A stretch of DNA of 5,616 bases, from contig DNXU01000372.1 of the NCBI GenBank assembly GCA_003505715.1, forward strand, positions 1,144 through 6,759, read 5' to 3'. This document shows positions 1-5,490 of the stretch, piece after piece. The notes beneath the pieces are model-generated. The model was not told where the DNA came from and did not search any database. It saw nothing but the letters and a program-made list of their open reading frames with translations. The DNA comes from Cyanobacteria bacterium UBA8803 (GTDB lineage Bacteria > Cyanobacteriota > Cyanobacteriia > Cyanobacteriales > Coleofasciculaceae). The translations under genes and the position numbers were made by a program. The number at the start of each line of letters is the position of its first letter. Positions within the stretch are counted from its first letter, which is position 1.

Positions 1-23
1 TGTTGGTTGTTGGTTGTTGTTGT
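1..23. repeat. Heptameric tandem repeat array (STRR type), cut by the window edge
   Basis: The plus strand shows TGTTGGT at 1-7 and again at 8-14, then TTGTTGTTG-like sequence that decays to a 3-bp period. The array stops three bases before the stop codon of the receiver-kinase gene (TAA on the minus strand at 28-26). Short heptameric tandem repeats of this sort are a known feature of cyanobacterial intergenic DNA. The true length is unknown because the array begins at or before base 1. Confidence 0.65.
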
Positions 24-25
24 AT

Positions 26-1507
26 TTAGCTATTAGTTAGGGACAAGGGGAGGGTTTCCTCTTGTCTTTTTGTTTCCTTCTTGCTCTGGTGGATGGGAAT
101 GTCAATGATAAATTCTGTGCCTTTTCCTGTTTCGCTATTGACTAGTAACTGTCCTTTGTGTTGTTCTACTACAATCTGATAACTAATTGCTAATCCTAGT
201 CCTGTCCCAGAACCTACTGGTTTTGTTGTAAAGAAGGGATCGAACAGTCTCCTTTGTATATCCTCTGTCATTCCTGAACCGTTATCTGCAATTCTGATAA
301 TAATGCGATCGCCCTCTTTCACCTCTGTACAAATCCAAAGCTTAGGATTTCGGTGTGGGGTATTGTGGATTGAGCATCGGCATAATTCTTCAATAACCTG
401 TCCGTTGCCCTCTGTACAGTCTTTTCTTATTCCCGATTTTTTATGCTCCTCTTCTATAGCATCAATCGCATTAGCGAGAATATTCATAAATACTTGGTTT
501 AACTGGCTTGAGTAACACTCTACTTGAGGTAGGTTATTGTATTCTTTCATTACCTCAATAGCGGGTCTTCCTGGCTTGGCTTTTAAACGGTGCTGCAACA
601 GCAGGAGAGTGCTATCTATGCCCTCGTGAATATCTGCTAATTTTAACTGGGCTTCATCCAAATGGGAAAAATTTCTCAGCAGCTGTACGATCTGACAGAT
701 CCGTTCAGCACCTACCCTCATTGATTTCACCAGTTTTGGCAGGTCTGACTCCAGAAATTCTAAGTCTATGGCCTCTGTTTGTGCGGTAATTTCTGGGGTA
801 GAATTGGTGTAAGTCTGCTGGTAGAGATGAATTAGCCCTAGGAGTTCTTGGGTATATTCATCGGCAAGGCAAAGGTTACTGTAGATAAAATTGAGCGGGT
901 TATTAATTTCGTGGGCAACACCAGCAACCATTTGGCCTAGACTCGACATTTTCTCTGCTTGAATCAGTTGCACTTGGGTTTGTTGTAGCTTTTGGAAACT
1001 TTGTTCTAGTTCCAACGCTTTCTGCCGTTCTTGGGCTTGCGATTGCAACAGGCGCTCGTTTTGCTCTTGGAGTTGCTTTTGCAAGTTTCTGATTTTTAAG
1101 TGAGTTTGGATTCGACACAAGACTTCGTCATTTTGAATAGGCTTGGTGATGTAATCAACTGCCCCAATATTAAAGCCATGTACTTTATCCACCGTATCGC
1201 CAAGGGCAGTCATGAAAATAACGGGGATATCTCGTGTTGTAGATTTATCTTTCAACCTGATACAAGTTTCAAACCCATCGATTCCTGGCATCATCACATC
1301 TAAAATGATAATATCGGGCTGAGCATATTCAACTTGGTCGATGGCACTTTCACCGTCCAGAGCTACGAAAACCTTAAAGCCACAATTGGTTAAATACTCG
1401 AATAGTAAACCTAGGTTGGTTGGGTTATCATCAACAATTAATACTTTACTGGGCTGATAGTTGATGGTTGATAGTTGATAGTTCATGGTTAATTTTGTAT
1501 GGATCAT
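26..1507 (-). CDS. Receiver-histidine kinase (REC-coiled coil-HisKA-HATPase), no sensor domain
   Basis: A soluble two-component protein of 493 residues that should autophosphorylate on histidine from ATP, with activity presumably tuned by phosphorylation of its own receiver. Receiver domain, residues 21-137: acidic pair D26/D27, phosphoacceptor D70 in ILDVMMPG, T100 and K122 (TKP). A glutamine-rich coiled coil spans about 138-186. HisKA has H199 in AHEINNPLNF. The dimerisation/linker part (DLPKLVKSM, LLRNFSHLDEA, DIHEGIDSTLLLLQ) matches my memory of a large cyanobacterial kinase family. HATPase: N box N342/N346, G1 box DNGSGM at 408-413, F box FDPFFTTKP at 422-430, G2 GTGLGL at 434-439. Between the N and G1 boxes lies a Cys/His-rich insertion, about 353-389. 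The first residues (7-residue period MIHTKLT, MNYQLST, INYQPSK) come from a heptamer DNA repeat, and the last ~20 (KKETKRQEETLPLS) are low-complexity, so both ends look like recruited repeat DNA. An in-frame TGA at 1513-1511 limits the start to the ATG at 1507 or the one at 1486; no Shine-Dalgarno is visible. It lies 132 nt downstream of the hybrid kinase and may be co-transcribed with it. Confidence 0.93.
   Translation of the reverse strand: MIHTKLTMNYQLSTINYQPSKVLIVDDNPTNLGLLFEYLTNCGFKVFVALDGESAIDQVEYAQPDIIILDVMMPGIDGFETCIRLKDKSTTRDIPVIFMTALGDTVDKVHGFNIGAVDYITKPIQNDEVLCRIQTHLKIRNLQKQLQEQNERLLQSQAQERQKALELEQSFQKLQQTQVQLIQAEKMSSLGQMVAGVAHEINNPLNFIYSNLCLADEYTQELLGLIHLYQQTYTNSTPEITAQTEAIDLEFLESDLPKLVKSMRVGAERICQIVQLLRNFSHLDEAQLKLADIHEGIDSTLLLLQHRLKAKPGRPAIEVMKEYNNLPQVECYSSQLNQVFMNILANAIDAIEEEHKKSGIRKDCTEGNGQVIEELCRCSIHNTPHRNPKLWICTEVKEGDRIIIRIADNGSGMTEDIQRRLFDPFFTTKPVGSGTGLGLAISYQIVVEQHKGQLLVNSETGKGTEFIIDIPIHQSKKETKRQEETLPLSLTNS
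42..75 (+). terminator. Terminator-like hairpin facing the plus strand, inside the 3' end of the receiver-kinase gene
   Basis: Bases 42-51 (GACAAGGGGA) pair with 57-66 (TCCTCTTGTC): nine Watson-Crick pairs plus one G-U, with a 5-nt loop at 52-56. On the plus strand the stem is followed directly by TTTTTGTTT (67-75), the layout of an intrinsic terminator. On the minus strand no T tract follows, so it would not end the kinase transcript. If functional it would serve a convergent plus-strand gene ending left of the window. It may instead be a folded low-complexity repeat, so the call is tentative. Confidence 0.35.
305..312. repeat. HIP1 octamer GCGATCGC
   Basis: An exact HIP1 palindrome, the highly iterated octamer of many cyanobacterial genomes. 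Here it encodes part of the Gly-Asp-Arg-Ile stretch just before the G1 box of the receiver-kinase. It supports the cyanobacterial assignment. Confidence 0.85.
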
Positions 1508-1535
1508 GGTTCATAGCTCATGGTTCATGGTTCAT
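1452..1535 (-). repeat. Twelve-unit heptamer array overlapping the start of the receiver-kinase gene
   Basis: Read on the minus strand from 1535, the sequence divides without gaps into 7-mers: ATGAACC, ATGAACC, ATGAGCT, ATGAACC, ATGATCC, ATACAAA, ATTAACC, ATGAACT, ATCAACT, ATCAACC, ATCAACT, ATCAGCC. The consensus is roughly ATSAACY. The fifth unit (1507-1501) provides the annotated ATG and the eighth (1486-1480) a second in-frame ATG. Because 7 is not a multiple of 3, the units pass through all three frames and three units (21 bp) encode one heptapeptide. This is directly visible; the STRR assignment rests on known cyanobacterial repeats. Confidence 0.8.
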
Positions 1536-1559
1536 TACCCCAAGCTCATGAACTATGAA
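1510..1559 (-). promoter_or_regulatory. Leader hairpin ending two bases before the start codon at 1507
   Basis: In the minus-strand transcript, TTCATAGTTCATG (1559-1547) pairs with CATGAGCTATGAA (1522-1510): 12 Watson-Crick pairs and one G-U, loop of 24 nt. The 3' arm ends at 1510 and the ATG begins at 1507, so a folded stem would crowd the ribosome landing site and could favour the ATG at 1486. The stem exists because heptamers at 1548-1575 (plus strand ATGAACT, ATGAAGA, TTGACCT, ATAAGTT) run opposite to the main array. The pairing is visible; a regulatory role is inferred. Confidence 0.4.
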
Positions 1560-1639
1560 GATTGACCTATAAGTTGGTGACAGGATTCCTGAAAGGATTA
1601 TTACTACCACTAAATAAAATTATGGTTAGGTTCTTTATT
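1560..1639. other. Spacer between the two kinase genes, no clear terminator
   Basis: This is the part of the 132-nt spacer nearest the hybrid kinase stop codon. On the minus strand it is A/T-rich and contains only a short near-palindrome CAGGAATCCTG with no following T tract. Nothing here would obviously stop transcription of the hybrid kinase, so read-through into the receiver-kinase is plausible. No convincing -35/-10 pair was found for a separate promoter. Confidence 0.4.
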
Positions 1640-4600
1640 TTAATTATCAGACGCTGGTGGGCTATTGACCAGATATTGTTGGATAAGTTCACGAAGTTGT
1701 TTTAACTTAAAGCCTTTGGCGAGTTGACAAATTTTGGTGGCAAAGGGTTCTAATTGACTATCCAAATTTTGCAGTTCCTCAGCTTGGTCAAGAATGCCTT
1801 TGATGTCGCCCATCTTCACCAGTTCCGACAGGGTAGTAATTGCTGATGAAGGCACCGGGAAAAGAGCAGCATAGTTCACCGGAGGTTCAACTAGGGTAGG
1901 TTCTAAGCGCTCTTCATAAATCCATTCCAGTCCTAAATGTCGAGCGATCGAGTCTAAAAGCTGCTTGCCCTGCACGGGTTTAGGCAAAAAATCTTGGCAA
2001 CCTGCGGCTAAGCTCTCTTGCTTGATTGATGGAAAAACGCTGGCTGATAGGGCGATCGCGATCGCATCCTGAAGTTGAGACAATTGTCGCAATCGTCGAG
2101 TGGTTTCCAGTCCATCCATCCCAGGCATAATCAAGTCCATTAAAATGAGGTCAGGTTGAAACGTTACAGCCTTGCGCAAACCGTCTGGACCATCCACTGC
2201 CTCCAGAATCTCAAACCCTAGAGGCTTGAGCATGGCTCGTAACAGAGTACGATTAACGCTGTTATCATCAACAATCAAAACTTTACGTTTGTGACCTTTG
2301 AAACCAACAATCCGGCGCTCGCTGGCTGGATGAGGTGCTTGCCCTCCGGAAACTACAGGTAGATCTAAATCAAACCAGAAAACACTACCTGCCCCCAAAG
2401 TACTCCTAACATGGATTTCACTACCCATGAGCTGAACTAATTTCTGGCTGATTGCAAGTCCTAGTCCGCTGCCTTCAGTAGCATGGGCGCGATCGCTCAC
2501 CTGCTGGAACGGCAAAAAGATATTGGTCAGTTGGCTCGAATCGATCCCAATACCTGTATCCTCGATCTCAAAGCGGCAGGATAGGGATTTCTGGTTCGGA
2601 GGTACGGATATAGATTTCCGGCTATCCGCCTTCAAAAGCCTGGTTGTGCAGTTGACTCTAAACTTCACCCCACCTTGATCGGTAAACTTAACCGCATTGC
2701 CCAGTAAGTTGCACAGCACCTGCCGCAACCTTTTCTCATCAACCATGACGGTCTCCGGGAGTGGGGAGATAATCTCGTAAGTAAAGGAAATATCCTTTTG
2801 TTGGGCACGCATCTGGAAAAGTTCCACAACGCTTTTGAGAACGTTAGGAAGATGTAACTCCTTGGGATAGAGTTCCATTTTCCGTGCCTCAATTTTCGAG
2901 AGGTCTAAAATGTCATCGATCAGAGTCAGCAGTTGTTCCCCACACTGGTAAATGATATTCAGGCTATCCTTTTGGTGCTCGGTTAAGTTGGTCTCTAGTT
3001 TGAGGATTTGGGCATATCCTAAAATACCGTTGAGAGGGGTGCGTAGTTCGTGGCTCATATTAGCGAGGAATTCGCTTTTAGTCCGGTTGGCGACTTCAGC
3101 TGCTTCTTTAGCTTGTTGCAGTGCTGCTTCTGAAAGTTTGCGCTCCGTAATATCTGTATAGGCCACCACCGCCCCATAATTAGGTAGGGGTATCGGTGCC
3201 GCCACTGCACTCAACCATGTAATTTGTCCATCTGGCTTAACCAGTTCCGCTTCAAAGTTTTCGATAGTTCGATTTTCAGTTAACGCGATCGTGCTGGTAA
3301 ATTCGGATCTGGGCATTGGAGTGCCATCAGGGCGAATGATTTGCCGTTTAGGACTGATAGAGCCTACTTCGAGCCGTTCGGCCACTGACATCCCTAAAAT
3401 GTTTTCGGAGGCAGGGTTAGCTTCAAGGAGTCTACCCTCGCGATCGGTGATGGAAATGCCCATCGGTAAGATTTCAAAGAGGGTTTGATATTTCTGTTGG
3501 CTTTCCCGTAGTGCCTCCTCCATCCACTTGCGATCGCTGATGTCACGGTTGCTGGCTCGTTGGCCTAACCAATTACCACCGTCACTATAAACTGGTTGAC
3601 AGACATGGGCGATCCAACGAATATGCCCATCCTTGTTAATGATGCGGAAGTCCATTGCATGGACTTGATGGGTTGTTACCTGTTCGTGCAGGTGTTCGAC
3701 AACGGTGGCACGATCTTCAGGATGAACAATAGCTTCGAGCAGGTTAGCATCGTTGAGAAATTCATCCACGCGATATCCGGTTATGCGTTCGCAGGAGGGC
3801 GACATGTAGATTAATGTTCCATCTGGTGCTTTCCAATACTCCCAGTCGTAAGTAAAGTCGGCTAACGTGCGGAAGCGCTGCTCGCTCTCTTGCAGGGCTG
3901 ACATGGTGCGTTTGCGATCGGTAATGTCAATATAGGCAATGGCCACACCATAACTCGGTAAAGGGATCGGTGCTGCCGTAACGCTAATCCAGGTTATCTC
4001 ACCCTTGGGCTTGATAATGCCCATTTCAACGTTTTCAACAACTCGGTTTTCGGTTAAGGCTCTGACGCTAGCAAATTCTGACGCAGGCATGGGAGTACCG
4101 TCGGGTCGAACTATCTGCCATTCGGGGGCGTCATACTTGCGCGTAGCATGTTCTGCCTTGGATATCCCTAAAAGAGCCTCGCTGGATGGATTAGCTTCGA
4201 TTAGATTACCTACTTTATCGGTGATAGAAATGCCGATGGGCAAGATTTCAAAGAGGGTTTTATATTTCAGTTGGCTTTCTTTGAGCGCTAGTTCGAGCTG
4301 TTTGCGATCGCTGATATCTGTTGCCACAACCGTAACTATCCAGCAATCTTCTGCCCAATCCCGTTGGGAAATTAAGGTTTCGCAGATCCAGCGCCAGGTG
4401 CCATCCTTATGCTGAAATCGGAATTCCAGGGTGGTGGTGCGTTCTGCAAAAACCTCCTCAAACGCTGGCATAATTACAGTTTCTACATCCTCTGGCAGAA
4501 CGCGAGACAGCCATAGGGTTTTATCAGCCCTCATTTCTTCTACTGAGTAGCCGAAAATTCTCTCACAGCTAGAGGAATAATAGCCATAGTCCCACTCTCT

Positions 4601-5224
4601 ATTTGGCCAGATGCGCAAATTGAGAATCGCAGCAGCCACATTGTCCATAATTGCCCTGAGCTTAGTTTCAGAGGCTCTGTAGGCAGCTTCCGCTCGTTCG
4701 CGTTCTGCAATTTCCCGTCGTAAGGTTTCATTGGCTCGCTGCAACTCCTCTGTCCGTTCCCGAACCCGTTGCTCCAACTCGGCATTCAAGGTGGCAATTT
4801 TTGCCTCTGCTTGCTTGCGTCCAGTAATATCATGCAAAACAGCCAGATGAAAATGGGGCAAAATATTAGCCGTGGCAGCAAACTCCGTCTCCCGTACCGT
4901 ACCGTCTGGACGGAGGAGGCGAAACTCTCCGGTTAAGCGCCCCTCTTCTAGAAAGATCTGCCACACTTTAGGCACATCAAAGCTGGGTTCCGCAAAGTCT
5001 GAGATATTACGTCCCAAAAGTTCTGAGCGTTTCAGTCCCAACAGTTCGTAAGCCGCCGGGTTAGCATCTACATAATTCCCCAAATCGTCGGCAATTAGCA
5101 TGGCATCAAGCGCTCCATTAAAAATTGCCTGACACTGATGTAAAGCAACGTTAGTGTCTTTCCTATTAATTGCTGGCTCGAAACCTGGTTTTGCTTGCTC
5201 GTACTGAGTGATTTCCGCAGTCAT
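1640..5224 (-). CDS. Hybrid histidine kinase: five PAS domains, HisKA, HATPase, receiver, C-terminal helical extension
   Basis: A soluble 1194-residue sensor kinase that should sense one or more cytoplasmic signals through PAS domains and pass phosphate from His to its own receiver. PAS1 about 28-137; coiled coil 138-185; PAS2 186-308; PAS3 318-438; PAS4 448-566; PAS5 576-696, each ending in a D-I-(T/S)-x-R-K type motif. PAS2-PAS3 and PAS4-PAS5 are copies of one pair. HisKA: H725 in ANMSHELRTPLNG. HATPase: N839/N843, DTGIGI 889-894, IFLPFQQV 902-909, GSGLGL 918-923. Receiver about 981-1098: D986/D987, phosphoacceptor D1030 in LMDLIMPG, S1060, K1082. A helical tail (about 1125-1188, DIKGILDQAEEL, LAKGFKLKQLRELIQQYL) is common in cyanobacterial hybrid kinases; it has no His and so is not an active HPt. 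No membrane segment or signal peptide is seen. The frame is open up to an ATG at 5383, but the extra 53 residues cross a purine-rich repeat and contain no domain, so I chose the ATG at 5224. The ligands of the PAS domains cannot be told from sequence. Confidence 0.94.
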   Translation of the reverse strand: MTAEITQYEQAKPGFEPAINRKDTNVALHQCQAIFNGALDAMLIADDLGNYVDANPAAYELLGLKRSELLGRNISDFAEPSFDVPKVWQIFLEEGRLTGEFRLLRPDGTVRETEFAATANILPHFHLAVLHDITGRKQAEAKIATLNAELEQRVRERTEELQRANETLRREIAERERAEAAYRASETKLRAIMDNVAAAILNLRIWPNREWDYGYYSSSCERIFGYSVEEMRADKTLWLSRVLPEDVETVIMPAFEEVFAERTTTLEFRFQHKDGTWRWICETLISQRDWAEDCWIVTVVATDISDRKQLELALKESQLKYKTLFEILPIGISITDKVGNLIEANPSSEALLGISKAEHATRKYDAPEWQIVRPDGTPMPASEFASVRALTENRVVENVEMGIIKPKGEITWISVTAAPIPLPSYGVAIAYIDITDRKRTMSALQESEQRFRTLADFTYDWEYWKAPDGTLIYMSPSCERITGYRVDEFLNDANLLEAIVHPEDRATVVEHLHEQVTTHQVHAMDFRIINKDGHIRWIAHVCQPVYSDGGNWLGQRASNRDISDRKWMEEALRESQQKYQTLFEILPMGISITDREGRLLEANPASENILGMSVAERLEVGSISPKRQIIRPDGTPMPRSEFTSTIALTENRTIENFEAELVKPDGQITWLSAVAAPIPLPNYGAVVAYTDITERKLSEAALQQAKEAAEVANRTKSEFLANMSHELRTPLNGILGYAQILKLETNLTEHQKDSLNIIYQCGEQLLTLIDDILDLSKIEARKMELYPKELHLPNVLKSVVELFQMRAQQKDISFTYEIISPLPETVMVDEKRLRQVLCNLLGNAVKFTDQGGVKFRVNCTTRLLKADSRKSISVPPNQKSLSCRFEIEDTGIGIDSSQLTNIFLPFQQVSDRAHATEGSGLGLAISQKLVQLMGSEIHVRSTLGAGSVFWFDLDLPVVSGGQAPHPASERRIVGFKGHKRKVLIVDDNSVNRTLLRAMLKPLGFEILEAVDGPDGLRKAVTFQPDLILMDLIMPGMDGLETTRRLRQLSQLQDAIAIALSASVFPSIKQESLAAGCQDFLPKPVQGKQLLDSIARHLGLEWIYEERLEPTLVEPPVNYAALFPVPSSAITTLSELVKMGDIKGILDQAEELQNLDSQLEPFATKICQLAKGFKLKQLRELIQQYLVNSPPASDN
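2052..2065. repeat. Two overlapping HIP1 octamers
   Basis: GCGATCGC occurs at 2052-2059 and again at 2058-2065, sharing two bases. The stretch encodes Ala-Ile-Ala-Ile in the beta-4 strand region of the hybrid kinase receiver, just before S1060. The octamer is known to be highly iterated in cyanobacterial genomes; an overlapping pair is less common. Confidence 0.85.
2489..2496. repeat. HIP1 octamer GCGATCGC
   Basis: An exact octamer in the hybrid kinase, encoding part of Ser-Asp-Arg (residues 910-912) in the ATP lid between the F box and the G2 box. Confidence 0.85.
3137..3883 (-). repeat. PAS4-PAS5 module, second copy of a duplicated PAS pair
   Basis: Residues 448-696 of the hybrid kinase. 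From residue 478 to 696 it aligns without any gap to 220-438, a constant offset of 258 residues (774 bp). By my count the PAS5 part is about 75 of 120 identical to PAS3, while the PAS4 part is about 32 of 89 identical to PAS2. PAS4 carries a C-Q-P-V-Y and a N-W-L-G motif absent from PAS2. This is coding DNA inside the hybrid kinase, recorded here as an internal repeat. Confidence 0.8.
3530..3537. repeat. HIP1 octamer at the end of PAS4
   Basis: An exact GCGATCGC encoding Ser-Asp-Arg of the D-I-S-D-R-K motif that closes PAS4. The same octamer occupies the same codons at the end of PAS2 (4304-4311), and the end of PAS3 has a one-base variant at 3914-3921. Confidence 0.85.
3911..4669 (-). repeat. 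PAS2-PAS3 module, first copy of a duplicated PAS pair
   Basis: Residues 186-438 of the hybrid kinase, matching PAS4-PAS5. Shared landmarks at a 258-residue spacing include C-E-R-I (220/478), P-E-D (244/502), K-D-G (273/531), D-I-S-D-R-K (303/561), R-P-D-G-T-P-M-P (373/631) and A-P-I-P-L-P (418/676). The N-terminal edge of PAS2 is four residues longer than that of PAS4, so the gap-free register starts near residue 220. Confidence 0.8.
4304..4311. repeat. HIP1 octamer at the end of PAS2
   Basis: An exact GCGATCGC in the codons for Ser-Asp-Arg of the motif closing PAS2, one module length (774 bp) from the octamer at 3530-3537. Confidence 0.85.
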
Positions 5225-5259
5225 GCTATTTATTTTGAGCCTTTGAGTAAAGTACTCTG

Positions 5260-5294
5260 CTGGGAGGGAGAGGGGAGAGCAAGAAAGGGAGACT
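5260..5294 (+). repeat. Purine-rich degenerate heptamer tract
   Basis: The plus strand can be read as CTGGGAG, GGAGAGG, GGAGAGC, AAGAAAG, GGAGACT, five 7-mers with a loose GGAGAGN consensus. It belongs to a different family from the ATGAACC array. It lies in the presumed leader of the hybrid kinase, and its presence there argues against the upstream ATG codons at 5383 and 5320 as translation starts. Confidence 0.45.
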
Positions 5295-5333
5295 GCTAGA
5301 GGTGAAGCCCTGGGGGTCATATCTAGCGATATT

Positions 5334-5403
5334 GTTAGTAGTAGGCACGAAGCCTGCCTGAAACGACTTGTATTTCCTCGCACGGATCGTACTTACTACT
5401 AAC
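5334..5403 (-). promoter_or_regulatory. Structured leader candidate closed by a perfect 10-bp inverted repeat
   Basis: GTTAGTAGTA (5334-5343) and TACTACTAAC (5394-5403) are perfect reverse complements separated by 50 nt. Inside, AGGC/GCCT (5343-5346 with 5352-5355) and ACGA/TCGT (5363-5366 with 5387-5390) could form two small helices, giving a branched fold; the first shares base 5343 with the outer stem. On the minus strand the element begins four nt after a possible -10 hexamer, so it could form the 5' end of the hybrid kinase mRNA. It matches no riboswitch class I recognise and could instead be a small non-autonomous repeat. Confidence 0.3.
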
Positions 5404-5406
5404 CTG

Positions 5407-5412
5407 TTTATA
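5407..5412 (-). promoter_or_regulatory. Possible -10 element for the hybrid kinase
   Basis: TATAAA reads on the minus strand from 5412 to 5407, five of six matches to the sigma-70 consensus. Seventeen bases upstream lies CTGTCG (5435-5430), only three of six matches to TTGACA. A start near 5400 would give a leader of about 175 nt that opens with the inverted repeat at 5334-5403. Weak evidence from motif alone. Confidence 0.22.
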
Positions 5413-5447
5413 CAAGGAAAGATGCTACCCGACAGGATAGGACTTAA

Positions 5448-5465
5448 CAATGCTACGGAGCATTG
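5448..5465. other. Short perfect hairpin
   Basis: CAATGCT (5448-5454), loop ACGG, AGCATTG (5459-5465): seven perfect pairs with a four-base loop. Neither strand has a T tract after it, so it is not an intrinsic terminator. ATGCTAC recurs 28 bp away at 5422-5428, so the right arm could pair with either copy. It lies upstream of the possible -10 and might be an operator or a repeat remnant. Confidence 0.35.
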
Positions 5466-5469
5466 GTTC

Positions 5470-5490
5470 TCATCCCTCATCCCTCTCCTT
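5470..5490 (+). repeat. TCATCCC heptamer repeat
   Basis: TCATCCC at 5470-5476 and 5477-5483, followed by the degenerate unit TCTCCTT (5484-5490). The 7-bp period is the same as in the other arrays of this window, but the unit sequence is different. With only two exact copies it is a weak array. Confidence 0.4.

Noticed and set aside
1125..1860. Reading the hybrid kinase tail as an active HPt domain
   Set aside because: Residues 1099-1194 of the hybrid kinase contain no histidine, so phosphotransfer through this tail is not possible.
4005..4415. A 136-codon plus-strand frame opposite PAS2-PAS3
   Set aside because: It is the antisense shadow of strongly conserved PAS coding sequence; a matching antisense frame recurs at 3291-3488 because the modules are duplicated.
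5225..5383. Start of the hybrid kinase at the ATG at 5383 (or 5320), adding 53 (or 32) residues
   Set aside because: The extension has no domain, passes through the purine-rich heptamer tract and the inverted-repeat region, and PAS1 is complete when starting at 5224.
5226..5480. An 84-codon minus-strand frame in the upstream region
   Set aside because: It overlaps the leader structures and the purine-rich repeat in another frame, has low-complexity Ser/Leu/Pro content and no recognisable domain.
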